NCBI GenBank assembly: GCA_046154695.1
Contig: JBJXFI010000086.1
Coordinates: forward strand, 1 to 9,408
Direction: 5' to 3'
Length of the DNA: 9,408 bases
Source of the DNA: DALYLB01 sp046154695
Lineage (GTDB): Bacteria > Acidobacteriota > Blastocatellia > RBC074
The translations under genes were made by a program, and so were the position numbers. Below, piece after piece: positions 1 through 7,844 of this stretch. The notes below the pieces were generated by a model. That model was not told where the DNA came from and made no database searches. It worked only from the letters and a program-made list of their open reading frames with translations. Numbering within the stretch: position 1 is the first letter of the stretch; each line of letters starts with the position of its first letter.

Positions 1-177
1 GGGCAGGCTCTTCAGCCGCGCCGCCGCGAGGCCGGCCGCGGCCCCATACTCCCCCCGCAAGATGGCGTTCTGAATCTTCTGTTCCGTGACGGCCGGCGCG
101 GGCCGCCGCGTCTGGGCCGCGCCGGAAGCGGATAATAGAACCAATACCAAGAGTCGCATTAAAAGGTGGAGGCGCAT
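1..177 (-). CDS. N-terminal part of an exported protein, probably TPR-like (cut by window edge)
   Basis: An open frame of 59 codons runs from an ATG at 177 off the left edge, so only the N-terminus is visible. It starts with a signal peptide: MRLHLLMR followed by a hydrophobic stretch (LLVLVLLSASG), with a likely signal peptidase I site after GAA and Gln at +1. A second in-frame ATG at 159 would also leave a usable signal peptide; neither start has a clear Shine-Dalgarno sequence. The mature part begins with a Pro/Arg-rich linker, then an Ala-rich, helix-forming segment (residues about 35-59). That segment aligns without gaps to the start of the neighbouring TPR protein (both begin IQ and end in a Leu-Lys-x-x-Pro pattern), suggesting a helical-repeat paralogue. 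Its start lies 8 nt beyond the stop of that neighbour, so the two are probably co-transcribed. The function is not recognisable from this fragment. Confidence 0.7.
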   Translation of the reverse strand, partial: MRLHLLMRLLVLVLLSASGAAQTRRPAPAVTEQKIQNAILRGEYGAAAGLAAARLKSLP

Positions 178-185
178 AACGAGGC

Positions 186-1769
186 TCAGCGGGGGCGCGT
201 TTCGATGGCGCGCAGGAACTCCTGCTCTTTTTCAGAGCGGCGTTGTTTGATCTGTTCGAACCGTGCGGCCTGCGCCGATTCGCGCGGATCCCTGGTGCGG
301 CTGTAGAGCGTCAACAGCGTGAAATTAGCGGCGTAATTATCCGCATCGATCGCCAGCGCCTGCTGCAGCGCCTGCTCCGCCGCGGGATACTCGCGCTGCT
401 GCAACCGGCACTGCCCCAGTTCGGCCAGAGCCGCCGCATACCGGGGCTCGAGTTCGAGCGCCCGCTGCAACTCGCGCGCGGCCTCGGGCAAGGCGCCCTG
501 CTGTCGCGCGATTCGCCCCAGATAATAATGGGCGCCCGGCGCCGCGCGTTGATCCGCCGAGGCCGCCCGCAGCTCTGCGCGCGCCAGGTCGAATTCCCGG
601 TTTTTGACGTAAACCGCCCCCAACATTAATCTCCCCTGCGCATCGTTCGGGCGGAGTTTCAGATATTTGAGAAAGAAGGGGACGGCCTCGGACGGATCGC
701 GCAGATAGGCCGCCGCGGCGCCCGCGGCGTAGTTGTATTCCGGGTTGTCCCGCTCGAGTTCGACTGCTTTGACGAATGCGAGGTGGGCCTCGGCGACGAG
801 CTCAAGACGGATGCACGTTTGTCCGAAAAGGTAATGGATCTGCGCGCGCTGAGGTTCGAGATCGCGGCCGTGCGCCAGGTATCCGAGGGCCCCCTGATAG
901 TCGCGCTGTTGGAATGCGACCCGCGCGAGATCCAGCAATAACGGTACCGTTGGCGGACCCGCTTTCTCAAGGGTCAGCCGCGCACGGTCCAGCCGATTCT
1001 GCTGCTCATACAATAATCCCAGCCGGCGTTGCGTTTCCGGACCGGCTGATCCGCGCCGGTCGAGCGCTTCCAGCAGGCGAAGCGCCAGATCTTCCCGTTG
1101 GAATTTGACCAGCGCCGGCAGCGCCGCGATCGTGTCCGGCTCGCTGAGATCGGGATGGGATGCCAGGCGCTCGATCGCATCGCTGGTCCGCGCGCGATCT
1201 CCGTTCGCGGCATAGGCGCCGGAAAGCAGCGCCAGCACGTTCGCGCCGCCCTGGTGTTCGGCCGGCAGCCGCTGCAGATGGAGAAGCGATGCCTGGGCGT
1301 TGCCCAACTGCTGCTGCAGCACGGCGCATTGGTAATTGGCTTCCGTATTGTCCGGGCTGTGGCGGAGCAATCGCTGATAGACCCGCAGGGCTTTGGACAA
1401 GGCCTGCTCACTCCCCGCGGCCTGCTCCTGATACAGCCGCCCCAGATTGAGATACGCGTTCGTGAATCGTGGCGATCGCGTGACGGCGCGGGTAAATGCC
1501 TGTTCGGCCGCCCGAAAGTCCCCGCGCTGCGCTTCTAGAATGCCGCGCAGGTTTTCGAGTCCCGCGTCGCCCGGATAGCGTTTGAGCGCGCCGGTCACGG
1601 CGGAACGCGCGCCTTCGCCATCGTTCCGCTCCATCATCTGCTGGATCTGCAGGATGGTTCTTTCCTTCGCGGATTGCGGGGCAGGCGGCTGCGCCCACGC
1701 AACTACGCAGAGCGCGAGCCAGGCCGCGAGCAGGAGGGGATTCCGGGAGGTCGATGGTCGATTCTTCAT
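186..1769 (-). CDS. Exported tetratricopeptide-repeat protein (527 aa)
   Basis: This is a secreted helical-repeat protein. From the ATG at 1769 it begins MKNRPSTSRN, followed by a hydrophobic core and an AWA|Q signal peptidase site near residue 26. The rest is almost entirely TPR units of about 34 residues, with the usual small residue in helix A, the Y/F-xxA pattern in helix B and a Pro closing each unit. Clear units lie around 66-100, 101-140, 141-170, 245-275, 276-306, 307-340, 341-374, 375-408, 411-442 and 443-476; 171-244 is more degenerate. The C-terminal tail (about 495-527) is charged and probably a helix or coiled coil. TPRs mediate protein-protein contacts, so a periplasmic scaffold role is likely but the partner is unknown. 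The open frame extends to a TTG at 1805, but the ATG at 1769 is preferred because it gives a proper signal peptide and has a weak GAAGAA ribosome site 6 nt upstream. Confidence 0.88.
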   Translation of the reverse strand: MKNRPSTSRNPLLLAAWLALCVVAWAQPPAPQSAKERTILQIQQMMERNDGEGARSAVTGALKRYPGDAGLENLRGILEAQRGDFRAAEQAFTRAVTRSPRFTNAYLNLGRLYQEQAAGSEQALSKALRVYQRLLRHSPDNTEANYQCAVLQQQLGNAQASLLHLQRLPAEHQGGANVLALLSGAYAANGDRARTSDAIERLASHPDLSEPDTIAALPALVKFQREDLALRLLEALDRRGSAGPETQRRLGLLYEQQNRLDRARLTLEKAGPPTVPLLLDLARVAFQQRDYQGALGYLAHGRDLEPQRAQIHYLFGQTCIRLELVAEAHLAFVKAVELERDNPEYNYAAGAAAAYLRDPSEAVPFFLKYLKLRPNDAQGRLMLGAVYVKNREFDLARAELRAASADQRAAPGAHYYLGRIARQQGALPEAARELQRALELEPRYAAALAELGQCRLQQREYPAAEQALQQALAIDADNYAANFTLLTLYSRTRDPRESAQAARFEQIKQRRSEKEQEFLRAIETRPR

Positions 1770-1834
1770 TTCGCGTTCTTCAAACACACAGGCCGCACCG
1801 CACAAACCGGGGAAATCATCAAGGGAATGGATGT

Positions 1835-1864
1835 ATTGAAGCCCGGACCGTTATATACTGTCAA
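1835..1864 (-). promoter_or_regulatory. Sigma70-like promoter for the leftward TPR operon
   Basis: On the minus strand a perfect -35 hexamer TTGACA (1859-1864) is followed after 18 nt by TTCAAT (1835-1840), which matches TATAAT at four of six positions. Transcription would start near 1828, giving a leader of about 60 nt before the ATG at 1769. An overlapping alternative uses TATAAC (around 1849-1854) as the -10 with a poor -35. This is inferred from consensus only. Confidence 0.4.
1854..1859 (+). promoter_or_regulatory. Possible -10 element for the rightward TPR operon
   Basis: TATACT lies 32 nt upstream of the ATG at 1892, a suitable distance for a short leader. No good -35 hexamer sits 16-18 nt upstream; TTGAAG at 1836-1841 is only 12 nt away. 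The promoter is therefore weak, activator-dependent or wrongly placed. The leader contains no Shine-Dalgarno sequence. Confidence 0.3.
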
Positions 1865-1891
1865 CGAACATCCAAACAACCATTTCATCGA

Positions 1892-2716
1892 ATGATCCGA
1901 ACCATTTTGCAACTCTGGATCCTGTGTTTGTTGGCCGCGGCGCCTTTGTCGGCGCAGCCGCCGCGCGCCACGACGGCAACCGAACAGGGCATTGCCGCGC
2001 TCAAGGCCGGTATGCTCAATGATGCCGAAGAGCTGTTTCAGCAGGCTCGCAGGGCGGGCGGCGCGACGGCGCTCCTCCATCACAACCTGGGCGTCATCCG
2101 GCAGCAGCGCGGCAGGCATGCGGAGGCCGTCGCGGAGTTTCGGCAGGCCGTGAAGCTGCAGTCCGATTCCGGGGAGTCGCATTTGCTCCTTGGGGTGAGC
2201 CTGCTGGCGCTGGGCAACAATGCCGCCGCCATTCCCGCGCTGCAGCTGGCCGTCAAATTGATTCCGAGGGAGGCGCAGGCGCGATGGCAGCTCGCCCGCG
2301 CATGTGAGCGCACGGATCATTGGGTCGGCGCCGTCGAGCAATATCAGGCGCTCACCGAGATGAAGCCGCAGGAGCCTGAATACCTTTATCAATTGGGCCG
2401 GGCCTATTCGCGCCTCTCGGAATGGAGCTATCAACGCATCATCTCGCTCAATCCCGACGCGGCGCGATTGCATCAGGCGTTGGGCCAGCAGTATCTCGCG
2501 CAGGGCAAATACGAACTTGCGCTTGCCGAATATCGTCGCGCGGCGCAGGTCGATCCGCGATTGCCGGAGATTCATCTGGCGATTGCCATCATTCACCTCG
2601 ATCAGCGGAATCTCGCCGAGGCCGGCCGCGAGATCGCGCTCGAATTGCAACTCGCCCCGGAGAGTCGCAAGGCGATGGAGGTCAGGCGGAAAATCGAAGC
2701 AGCCGCTTCGCGGTGA
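1892..2716 (+). CDS. Exported tetratricopeptide-repeat protein (274 aa)
   Basis: This is a small secreted TPR protein. The chosen ATG at 1892 gives a textbook signal peptide (MIRTILQLWILCLLAAAPLS, cleaved before Gln22). The frame is open further upstream to an ATG at 1754, but that extension is Arg/His-rich, would bury the signal peptide and overlaps the opposite gene, so it is rejected. About seven TPR units follow: near 26-57, 58-92, 93-126, 127-160, 161-188, 189-222 and 223-256. The unit at 161-188 is only about 28 residues, with the turn between its helices shortened around SRLSEWSYQRI. This arrangement, followed by RLHQALGQQYLAQGKYELAL, resembles TPR proteins I associate with Acidobacteriota. 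There is no Shine-Dalgarno sequence, so translation may rely on an unstructured leader. It lies 36 nt upstream of another exported TPR gene and is probably co-transcribed with it. The probable role is a periplasmic protein-interaction scaffold; the partner is unknown. Confidence 0.85.
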   Translation: MIRTILQLWILCLLAAAPLSAQPPRATTATEQGIAALKAGMLNDAEELFQQARRAGGATALLHHNLGVIRQQRGRHAEAVAEFRQAVKLQSDSGESHLLLGVSLLALGNNAAAIPALQLAVKLIPREAQARWQLARACERTDHWVGAVEQYQALTEMKPQEPEYLYQLGRAYSRLSEWSYQRIISLNPDAARLHQALGQQYLAQGKYELALAEYRRAAQVDPRLPEIHLAIAIIHLDQRNLAEAGREIALELQLAPESRKAMEVRRKIEAAASR

Positions 2717-2752
2717 GCCCGCGGGGGGCGGCCCGTTGAAGGGAAAGTATTC

Positions 2753-3802
2753 ATGCGACAAGCAAAGATGAAGCAGCCCGCTGAGAACCCCGGAACGCCC
2801 GCTCCCCGCCTGCTCTCGGGGGCGTTCATGCTGGTCTGCGCCCTGGCGATGCCCGCATGGGCGCAGTCCGCGCCATCGCCGCTGCCGCTACCGGACCCCT
2901 CCCTCTCAAAGAGCCCCGTCGAGGCGCTCAATCAGATGCCTCTCAACGGCGCGGATCGCGCGGCGTTCAACGAAGCAATGCGGCGCCGGGAGTATACGCG
3001 CGCCGAAACGATTCTGGTCCAGGCGATCGATGCCGAACTCAAACTCGACCCCAAATCGAAACGCGCCGCGCAAATGCTCGCGGTGGCGGGCGGCGTCTTC
3101 TTTCTCAATGGCGAATGGATGAACGCCGCGATCGCCTTCAAGAAGGCCGAAGCCATTCAACCTTTGCGGGAGCAGGACCGGTTCACCCTGTCGATGGCCT
3201 ACATTCGTCTCGATCGCCGTGATTGGGCGAAGGCCGACCTGGCCGGACTCGCATCGGACTTCCCGCAAAATGCGCTCTACCTCTATTGGCTGGCCCGGAT
3301 CGATTACGACGCGAAGCAATACCAGGATGCGATCGCAAAGCTGGAAAAGGTCGTTGTGCTCGACCCCCAAATGATGCGCGCATTCGATAATCTCGGGCTG
3401 TGCTACGACTATTTGGGCCAGTATGACTATGCCGTCAGGCAGTATCAGCGCGCCGTCGAGCTCAATCGCAAACAGCCCCAGCCCTCGCCCTGGCCGCATT
3501 TGAATCTGGCCATCACGTTTCTCGCGCAGAACAAGTTCGCGGAGGCCGACGCTTCGCTGCGCGAGGCGATCCGATACGACGCCCGCCTGGCACTGGCCCA
3601 CTACCATCTCGGACTGGCCCTGGAGAAACAACTGCGGATCTCCGACGCCATTCAATCGCTCGAACATGCCGCGCATCTCGATCCGGCATATCCGGAAACA
3701 CATTATTCGCTGGGCCTGCTCTATCAGAAGCAGGGGGACAAGGCGAAAGCGCGGGAAGCCTTCGCCCGCTTTCAGCAGTTGAAGCAGAGCCGCCCGCGAT
3801 AG
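2753..3802 (+). CDS. Exported tetratricopeptide-repeat protein (349 aa)
   Basis: This is the second gene of the rightward TPR pair. From the ATG at 2753, a Shine-Dalgarno-like AAGGGA lies 8 nt upstream (2739-2744). An in-frame ATG at 2768 is possible but has poorer spacing. The signal peptide has a rather long polar n-region, a hydrophobic core at about 22-34 and an AWA|Q cleavage site near residue 37. A Pro/Ser-rich linker (about 39-55) follows. Helical repeats then run to the C-terminus: degenerate units at about 66-100 and 105-137, followed by clearer TPRs near 140-170, 173-205, 207-239, 246-280, 281-313 and 314-346. It contains many Tyr, Trp and Phe residues (for example YLYWLARIDYDAKQY), a surface suited to peptide binding. 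No catalytic motif or metal-binding cluster is visible. It most likely acts as a periplasmic scaffold alongside the upstream TPR protein; this is inferred from family and context. Confidence 0.86.
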   Translation: MRQAKMKQPAENPGTPAPRLLSGAFMLVCALAMPAWAQSAPSPLPLPDPSLSKSPVEALNQMPLNGADRAAFNEAMRRREYTRAETILVQAIDAELKLDPKSKRAAQMLAVAGGVFFLNGEWMNAAIAFKKAEAIQPLREQDRFTLSMAYIRLDRRDWAKADLAGLASDFPQNALYLYWLARIDYDAKQYQDAIAKLEKVVVLDPQMMRAFDNLGLCYDYLGQYDYAVRQYQRAVELNRKQPQPSPWPHLNLAITFLAQNKFAEADASLREAIRYDARLALAHYHLGLALEKQLRISDAIQSLEHAAHLDPAYPETHYSLGLLYQKQGDKAKAREAFARFQQLKQSRPR

Positions 3803-3851
3803 CCATGAGGGCGCGCGCCGGGGCCGCCCATCCCCCATGCCGCTGACTCCG

Positions 3852-3891
3852 AAAAAAATGCCGCTCCTCACTTTGCGTGAAGAGCGGCATT
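3852..3891 (-). terminator. Rho-independent terminator of the receptor gene, in the convergent spacer
   Basis: The arms AATGCCGCTC (3857-3866) and GAGCGGCATT (3882-3891) are perfectly complementary over 10 bp. After one C/A mismatch the stem continues for four pairs (TCAC with GTGA) around a 5-nt loop. On the minus strand the hairpin is followed directly by a run of T (complement of the A run at 3852-3858), making a good intrinsic terminator 34 nt after the receptor stop codon. On the plus strand the following bases (TTGGTTTG) are only partly T-rich, so it may stop the TPR operon less efficiently. Confidence 0.87.
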
Positions 3892-3924
3892 GGTTTGTAA
3901 ACCACGGCTTCAGGTTGGCGGATG

Positions 3925-6900
3925 TCAGAACTCGATGCGCGCGCCGAATTGAATGGTGCGCGGCGAGGAGACGTTGCCCGTCCAGCTTCCGAAGTTCGGA
4001 CTGCTGACGTCGGTGTCGAAGGGCAGATTGCCGCCGATGTTGAAGTTGCCTCCATTGACGAAGTAATGGAAGTTTCCGAGGTTGAAGAATTCCGCCCGGA
4101 ACTGGAAGTTGACCTTCTCTCCGATGCGGGTGTTTTTGATGAGCGTGGCGTCGATGTTCTTGTAGTTCGGGCCGCGGAGGTTGGTGACGCGAACGCCGCT
4201 GCCGTTATAGAACCCGCCCGCGATGCCGGAATCGGCATCGAAGACCGAAATGGCGGTGCCGTCCCCGCGCTTGCGGCCGGTGTCATACTCGAACGCCTTG
4301 ATGTTGAACAGCGGCCCCTTGGCGGGGTCGAAGCTGTTGGGATTCTGCAGGAACGGATCCATTCCCGACTTGATCCCCGGGAAGCAGCCCAGCGCGAAGG
4401 CGCTGCCGCGGCAGTTGCTGGAGCTGAAGTAGAACGGAACGCCGCGCGAGAACCGGTACACCGTGCTTGCCTGCCAGCCGCCCACGAGTTTGTTAAGGGC
4501 GCTGCCCTTGTTCAGGAAGCGCTTGTTCGCGCCGAAGGGCAGCTCGTAGACGAACGCCGCCGAGAGCACCTGCGGAACATCGTCCGGCGCCAGCGCGCGG
4601 TTGCGCCGCCGCTCGAACGGAGACAGGATGCCGCCCGCCGAATTCCACTGGCTGGCCGCGCGCTGCGTCGAATCCGCCGCGTCGGTGATCAGCTTCGAGT
4701 TCGTGTACGACACCAGAAAAAAGACCCCCTTGCTGAACCGCTTCTCGGCCTTGACCTGGAACGAATGGAAGGTGGAGCTGCCCACATTCTCGTTCAAGCC
4801 GAACAACTGATCGCAATACTGCGGAAAGGGCAGCAATGCCTGCGCCACGGTCGGATTGCAGCCCTTGTCCTTGAGCTGCCTGGCCCATCCGGTGTACGGC
4901 TCCCGAACTTCGTTCGCCGTGCCCGCGAAGGCGACGCCGCTGGCCGGCACCTCGCTGTAGAGGCGATCCGGACCGAGCGCCTGAATCCGCGCCGTTCTCG
5001 GGTCGAGGCGGTTGAGCGGTTGCAGGTTCGATGGCAGGCGCGTTCCCTTGCTGCCGACATAGCCGACGCTCAGAAAGATCCCCTGGCCCAGCTCCCGTTC
5101 GATCGTCAGGTTCCACTGCTGGGAATACGGACGACGGTTGGCGTCCACCGGACGATAGAGAATGCTCTGTCCGTTGCGGAAATCCGAGGTGATGAAGGGC
5201 GGCCGCGTGAAGTTTTGCGGGAACCCGTTCTGGAGATAGAACGCGGGAATGACGCCGCCCGCGCCCGTGGTGTTGAACGACTGGTTCAGGTTGAACCCGT
5301 CAAGCGACATGCCGCCGCCCCATCCGGGATAGAACGCCTGGGTGAAGAAGACGCCGTAGCCCGCGCGGATGACCGTCTTCGAATCATAGGAATAGGCGAT
5401 GCCCAGCCGCGGCGCGAAGCCCTTCTTCCAGGTCTTTTCGGGGAACTCTTCGCCAAAGCTGGCCGAGCCGTAGTCCTTGCCCGCAAACGCCAGCCGGCCG
5501 GGGCGGCCGCCCGCGCCCGGATTGGCGCCGACCGGATCGAAGAACGACAGGCGGTTGAACTTCTCGCGGAACGGCGTGAACGCGTCCCAGCGGACGCCGT
5601 AATTGGCCGTCAGCTTGGGCGTCACGCGCCAGGTGTCGCCGGCATGCACAACATATGCGTTCTGGCGCGGATACCAGGCGCTGACCGTGCGGAAATCAAC
5701 GTTGCCGCTGGAGACCGCGCCGAACAGGAAGCTGGCGATCGGATGGCCGCTGTTGACCAACGGCAGACCGGTCGTCTCCCGCCCGAAGCTGAAGGTGCCG
5801 GATTCGTTCGTGCCCTGGCGGATGTTGCCGCCCGCGTTGCGCCACTCGCCGCCGAACTTGAAGGTGTGGTCGCCCCGCACCCAGGTCAGCAGGTTGTTGA
5901 AGACGTACGTCGGGCGCGTGGTGATGTTCCGCGCGTTGACGCCGGAACTGTTGCTGATTTGCGTGAACCCATCGCTGAAATTGAACTGCGGCAGATAGGT
6001 CTGGCTCGCCACGCCCGCGACCTTCGGCAGGTTGGCCCCGAGATTGAGCGAACCGTATCCCTCGTTGCGGTTCAGATAGCCCGCCGTGAAATGGTGTGTC
6101 AGCGTGGGGCTGAACGTATGCTCCCAGTTGAAGCGGGGAATCGGGGAGTTCTGCGGCGTTGTCGGGCTCTCGGTCGCAATCTCCGCCGGCAGCAGCGAGG
6201 CGATGTTGATCGCCGCGTACTGCCGCCACCATGTCCCGTAGAAGTGGTCCTTGTCGCCGATGTAATGATCCACACGCGCCATATAGACGTTCGAGCCATT
6301 GATCAGCGAGTTGGGCACTGCGCGAGGCGCCGTCCAGTTGTTGAGTTCGCCGGCGCGGGTGGGCGCGGGCATGTATTTCAACAGATATTCGCGGAAGAAA
6401 GGATTGGCCGCGACAAGCGCGTCATAATCCGGCCTGCACAGCACATTGAGCACGCCGTTGCAGGCGATCTGTCTGCGGGTGATCGCACCGTTCGCGCCGA
6501 CCACCGTTGTGCGCGGATCATAGACCGGAATCAGATTGCCGTTGGCATCCTTCCAGTCGCTGAAATCGCCAGTGCGCGCCTTGGCCGATGGGACCGTGAT
6601 CGTCGGAACGCTGGCCCCGCCCGCCGCACGAAACGCTTCCCAGTTGAAATAGAAATAGGTCTTGTGTTTGCCCTGCCCGCTTCCGTCGTAGAGCCAGGGG
6701 ATTTTGACCGGGCCGCCGATATTGGCGCCGTAATTGTTCTGGATGTTGAACGGCCGGCTGTCCGCGTTCCACTGGCGCGCGTTGAGAACGCGATTCCGAT
6801 GATACTCGAAGACCGCGCCGTGGTAATTGGCGCCGCCGCTCTTGGTCACGACGACCAGTTGTCCGGAGGTGGAGGAGCCGTATTGCGGCTCATAGCTGGA

Positions 6901-7611
6901 GGTGATCACTTTGACCTCCTGCACCATGTCGGGCGACATCTGGAAATCGCCCTGCAGCGAGACCATACCGCTCTGGTTCATGTACCCTTGCTGCATACTG
7001 GCGCCATCCATCACTGCTTCGTCGCCCATCTGCAGCCCGCCGTTGATGCGCGCATTGAACGCCTCGCCGCCGCTGCCCGTGGTCACGCCCGGAAGAAGCG
7101 ACGCGAAGCTCATCGATGAACGAGGCGCGCCGCCCACCACCAGCGGCAGGTTGTTGAGCGTTTCCGGCGCGAGGCCGCCCTGCTGCGTTCCATTCTCGAA
7201 ATTGATCAACGACTGATCGCCGATGATCGTCACCGTCTCGGACGCCACCCCCACTTTCAATTGCACGTCTATGCGGACGATCGCGTTGATCGTCAGAATG
7301 ATCCCTTTCTGCACCGACGACTGAAAGCCGGCCTTGCTCACCTTCAGCTCGTATGTGCCGGGGGTCAGATTGCGGATGGTGTATTCTCCGCGCTCATTGC
7401 TGGTGAATTTTGCTTCGAATGTCGTCGCCGAATTGGTCAGGATCAGCTCCGCACCGGTCACAATCGCTCCGTTCATGTCGGTGATTACACCGTTGACCGT
7501 TGCGTTGCTGCTCTGTGCCATGCTCACGGCCGCCAGAACTGCCACTATTACATATAGAGCCACTAGCGACCGCAGATTTGATCCTCTAATCTGGATCGGA
7601 TTTTCTGTCAT
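3925..7611 (-). CDS. Oar-like TonB-dependent outer-membrane receptor with carboxypeptidase-regulatory-like domain (1,228 aa)
   Basis: This is an outer-membrane beta-barrel transporter energised by TonB/ExbBD. A signal peptide (1-32, cleaved at SMA|Q) precedes a beta-sandwich carboxypeptidase-regulatory-like domain (about 36-118; GVITDMNGAIVTGAELILTN, then the GEYTIRNLTPGTYELKVSKAGF pattern). Next comes a possible Ton-box-like ETVTI (125-129). The plug domain spans about 135-260 and ends in the typical VVVTKSGGANYHGAVFEYHR sequence. The remaining residues form the barrel, with late FRAEFFNLGN and a C-terminal Phe (FGARIEF), the signal for BAM-mediated insertion. The length suits Acidobacteriota Oar-like receptors, which are usually 1,000-1,250 residues. 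Cys pairs (around CNGVLNVLC and CNPTVAQALLPFPQYC) may form disulfides in extracellular loops. AAGGAG lies 7 nt before the ATG. The gene sits 233 nt downstream of the cytochrome on the same strand. The substrate cannot be predicted; polysaccharide, peptide and metal-chelate receptors all occur in this group. Confidence 0.93.
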   Translation of the reverse strand: MTENPIQIRGSNLRSLVALYVIVAVLAAVSMAQSSNATVNGVITDMNGAIVTGAELILTNSATTFEAKFTSNERGEYTIRNLTPGTYELKVSKAGFQSSVQKGIILTINAIVRIDVQLKVGVASETVTIIGDQSLINFENGTQQGGLAPETLNNLPLVVGGAPRSSMSFASLLPGVTTGSGGEAFNARINGGLQMGDEAVMDGASMQQGYMNQSGMVSLQGDFQMSPDMVQEVKVITSSYEPQYGSSTSGQLVVVTKSGGANYHGAVFEYHRNRVLNARQWNADSRPFNIQNNYGANIGGPVKIPWLYDGSGQGKHKTYFYFNWEAFRAAGGASVPTITVPSAKARTGDFSDWKDANGNLIPVYDPRTTVVGANGAITRRQIACNGVLNVLCRPDYDALVAANPFFREYLLKYMPAPTRAGELNNWTAPRAVPNSLINGSNVYMARVDHYIGDKDHFYGTWWRQYAAINIASLLPAEIATESPTTPQNSPIPRFNWEHTFSPTLTHHFTAGYLNRNEGYGSLNLGANLPKVAGVASQTYLPQFNFSDGFTQISNSSGVNARNITTRPTYVFNNLLTWVRGDHTFKFGGEWRNAGGNIRQGTNESGTFSFGRETTGLPLVNSGHPIASFLFGAVSSGNVDFRTVSAWYPRQNAYVVHAGDTWRVTPKLTANYGVRWDAFTPFREKFNRLSFFDPVGANPGAGGRPGRLAFAGKDYGSASFGEEFPEKTWKKGFAPRLGIAYSYDSKTVIRAGYGVFFTQAFYPGWGGGMSLDGFNLNQSFNTTGAGGVIPAFYLQNGFPQNFTRPPFITSDFRNGQSILYRPVDANRRPYSQQWNLTIERELGQGIFLSVGYVGSKGTRLPSNLQPLNRLDPRTARIQALGPDRLYSEVPASGVAFAGTANEVREPYTGWARQLKDKGCNPTVAQALLPFPQYCDQLFGLNENVGSSTFHSFQVKAEKRFSKGVFFLVSYTNSKLITDAADSTQRAASQWNSAGGILSPFERRRNRALAPDDVPQVLSAAFVYELPFGANKRFLNKGSALNKLVGGWQASTVYRFSRGVPFYFSSSNCRGSAFALGCFPGIKSGMDPFLQNPNSFDPAKGPLFNIKAFEYDTGRKRGDGTAISVFDADSGIAGGFYNGSGVRVTNLRGPNYKNIDATLIKNTRIGEKVNFQFRAEFFNLGNFHYFVNGGNFNIGGNLPFDTDVSSPNFGSWTGNVSSPRTIQFGARIEF

Positions 7612-7618
7612 CGATATT

Positions 7619-7624
7619 CTCCTT
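7619..7624 (-). promoter_or_regulatory. Shine-Dalgarno sequence of the receptor gene
   Basis: The minus strand reads AAGGAG, 7 nt before the receptor ATG at 7611. It is the clearest ribosome-binding site in the window and fixes the start codon. Confidence 0.8.
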
Positions 7625-7644
7625 GAAGCAGGTTGAGTTCAATG

Positions 7645-7661
7645 GAAGTGGCGACCACTTC
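7645..7661. promoter_or_regulatory. 17-bp perfect dyad in the receptor leader (possible operator or RNA hairpin)
   Basis: GAAGTGG, a CGA spacer and CCACTTC form a perfect 7-bp inverted repeat about 20 nt upstream of the receptor Shine-Dalgarno sequence. It could be the operator of a dimeric repressor, or a short 5'-UTR hairpin affecting translation. No T-tract follows on either strand, so it is not a terminator. A chance dyad of this size in GC-rich DNA cannot be excluded. Confidence 0.4.
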
Positions 7662-7844
7662 GCGAATGCGGGGCAGCCGGAACGGGACCTCTGCCAATAC
7701 CGCGCAGATCCTCTCCTGCCGGTTCCCCCAATTCACCCAGTAAAAGCAGCCCTGCGGGACACGGATTGGGTTCGCCCGATTCCATCGCGCAAGCCCGCCA
7801 GCAGGCCATTTTATTGATCGATGATTTTCGTTTTCGATCTGAGC
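7662..7844. other. Intergenic region between cytochrome stop and receptor leader
   Basis: No convincing gene is visible here. Just after the cytochrome stop, GATCGA (7816-7821) and TCGATC (7834-7839) form a 6-bp inverted repeat with a 12-nt loop, too weak to be a good terminator. Transcription from the cytochrome may therefore continue into the receptor. No strong sigma70 promoter for the receptor was found by eye. A 56-codon frame on the minus strand (7639-7809) lacks a ribosome site and any recognisable motif. Confidence 0.4.

Larger units (their letters stand above)
1770..1891. promoter_or_regulatory. Divergent intergenic region with back-to-back promoters
   Basis: This 122-bp spacer separates the start codons of two divergently transcribed TPR operons and is AT-richer than the flanking genes. 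Promoter-like hexamers face both ways and abut at position 1859; they are listed as separate entries. No clear operator dyad was seen. Because the core elements touch, polymerase binding at one promoter should interfere with the other, or one regulator could control both (inference). Confidence 0.45.

Noticed and set aside
1766..2761. A 331-codon minus-strand frame opposite the 274-residue TPR protein.
   Set aside because: It is a shadow: rich in Arg, Leu and Gly without domain signs, and it spans the divergent promoter and both flanking gene ends.
2906..3871. A 321-codon minus-strand frame opposite the 349-residue TPR protein.
   Set aside because: The plus strand has a signal peptide and clear TPR periodicity; this frame has neither and runs into the terminator hairpin.
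3892..3903. The short near-palindrome GGTTTGTAAACC beside the terminator.
   Set aside because: A 5-bp dyad with a 2-nt centre is common by chance and cannot form a stable hairpin.
3922..7119. A 1,065-codon open frame on the plus strand, antisense to the receptor gene.
   Set aside because: Its codons are the exact reverse complements of the receptor codons, so it stays open simply because the sense gene avoids TTA, CTA and TCA codons, as expected at high GC. The product is a low-complexity Arg/Ala/Glu/Val-rich sequence with no domain, while the opposite strand encodes a complete receptor.
7639..7809. A 56-codon minus-strand frame between cytochrome and receptor, beginning MACWRACAMES.
   Set aside because: It has no ribosome-binding site, has a composition like random GC-rich DNA, and overlaps the dyad in the receptor leader.
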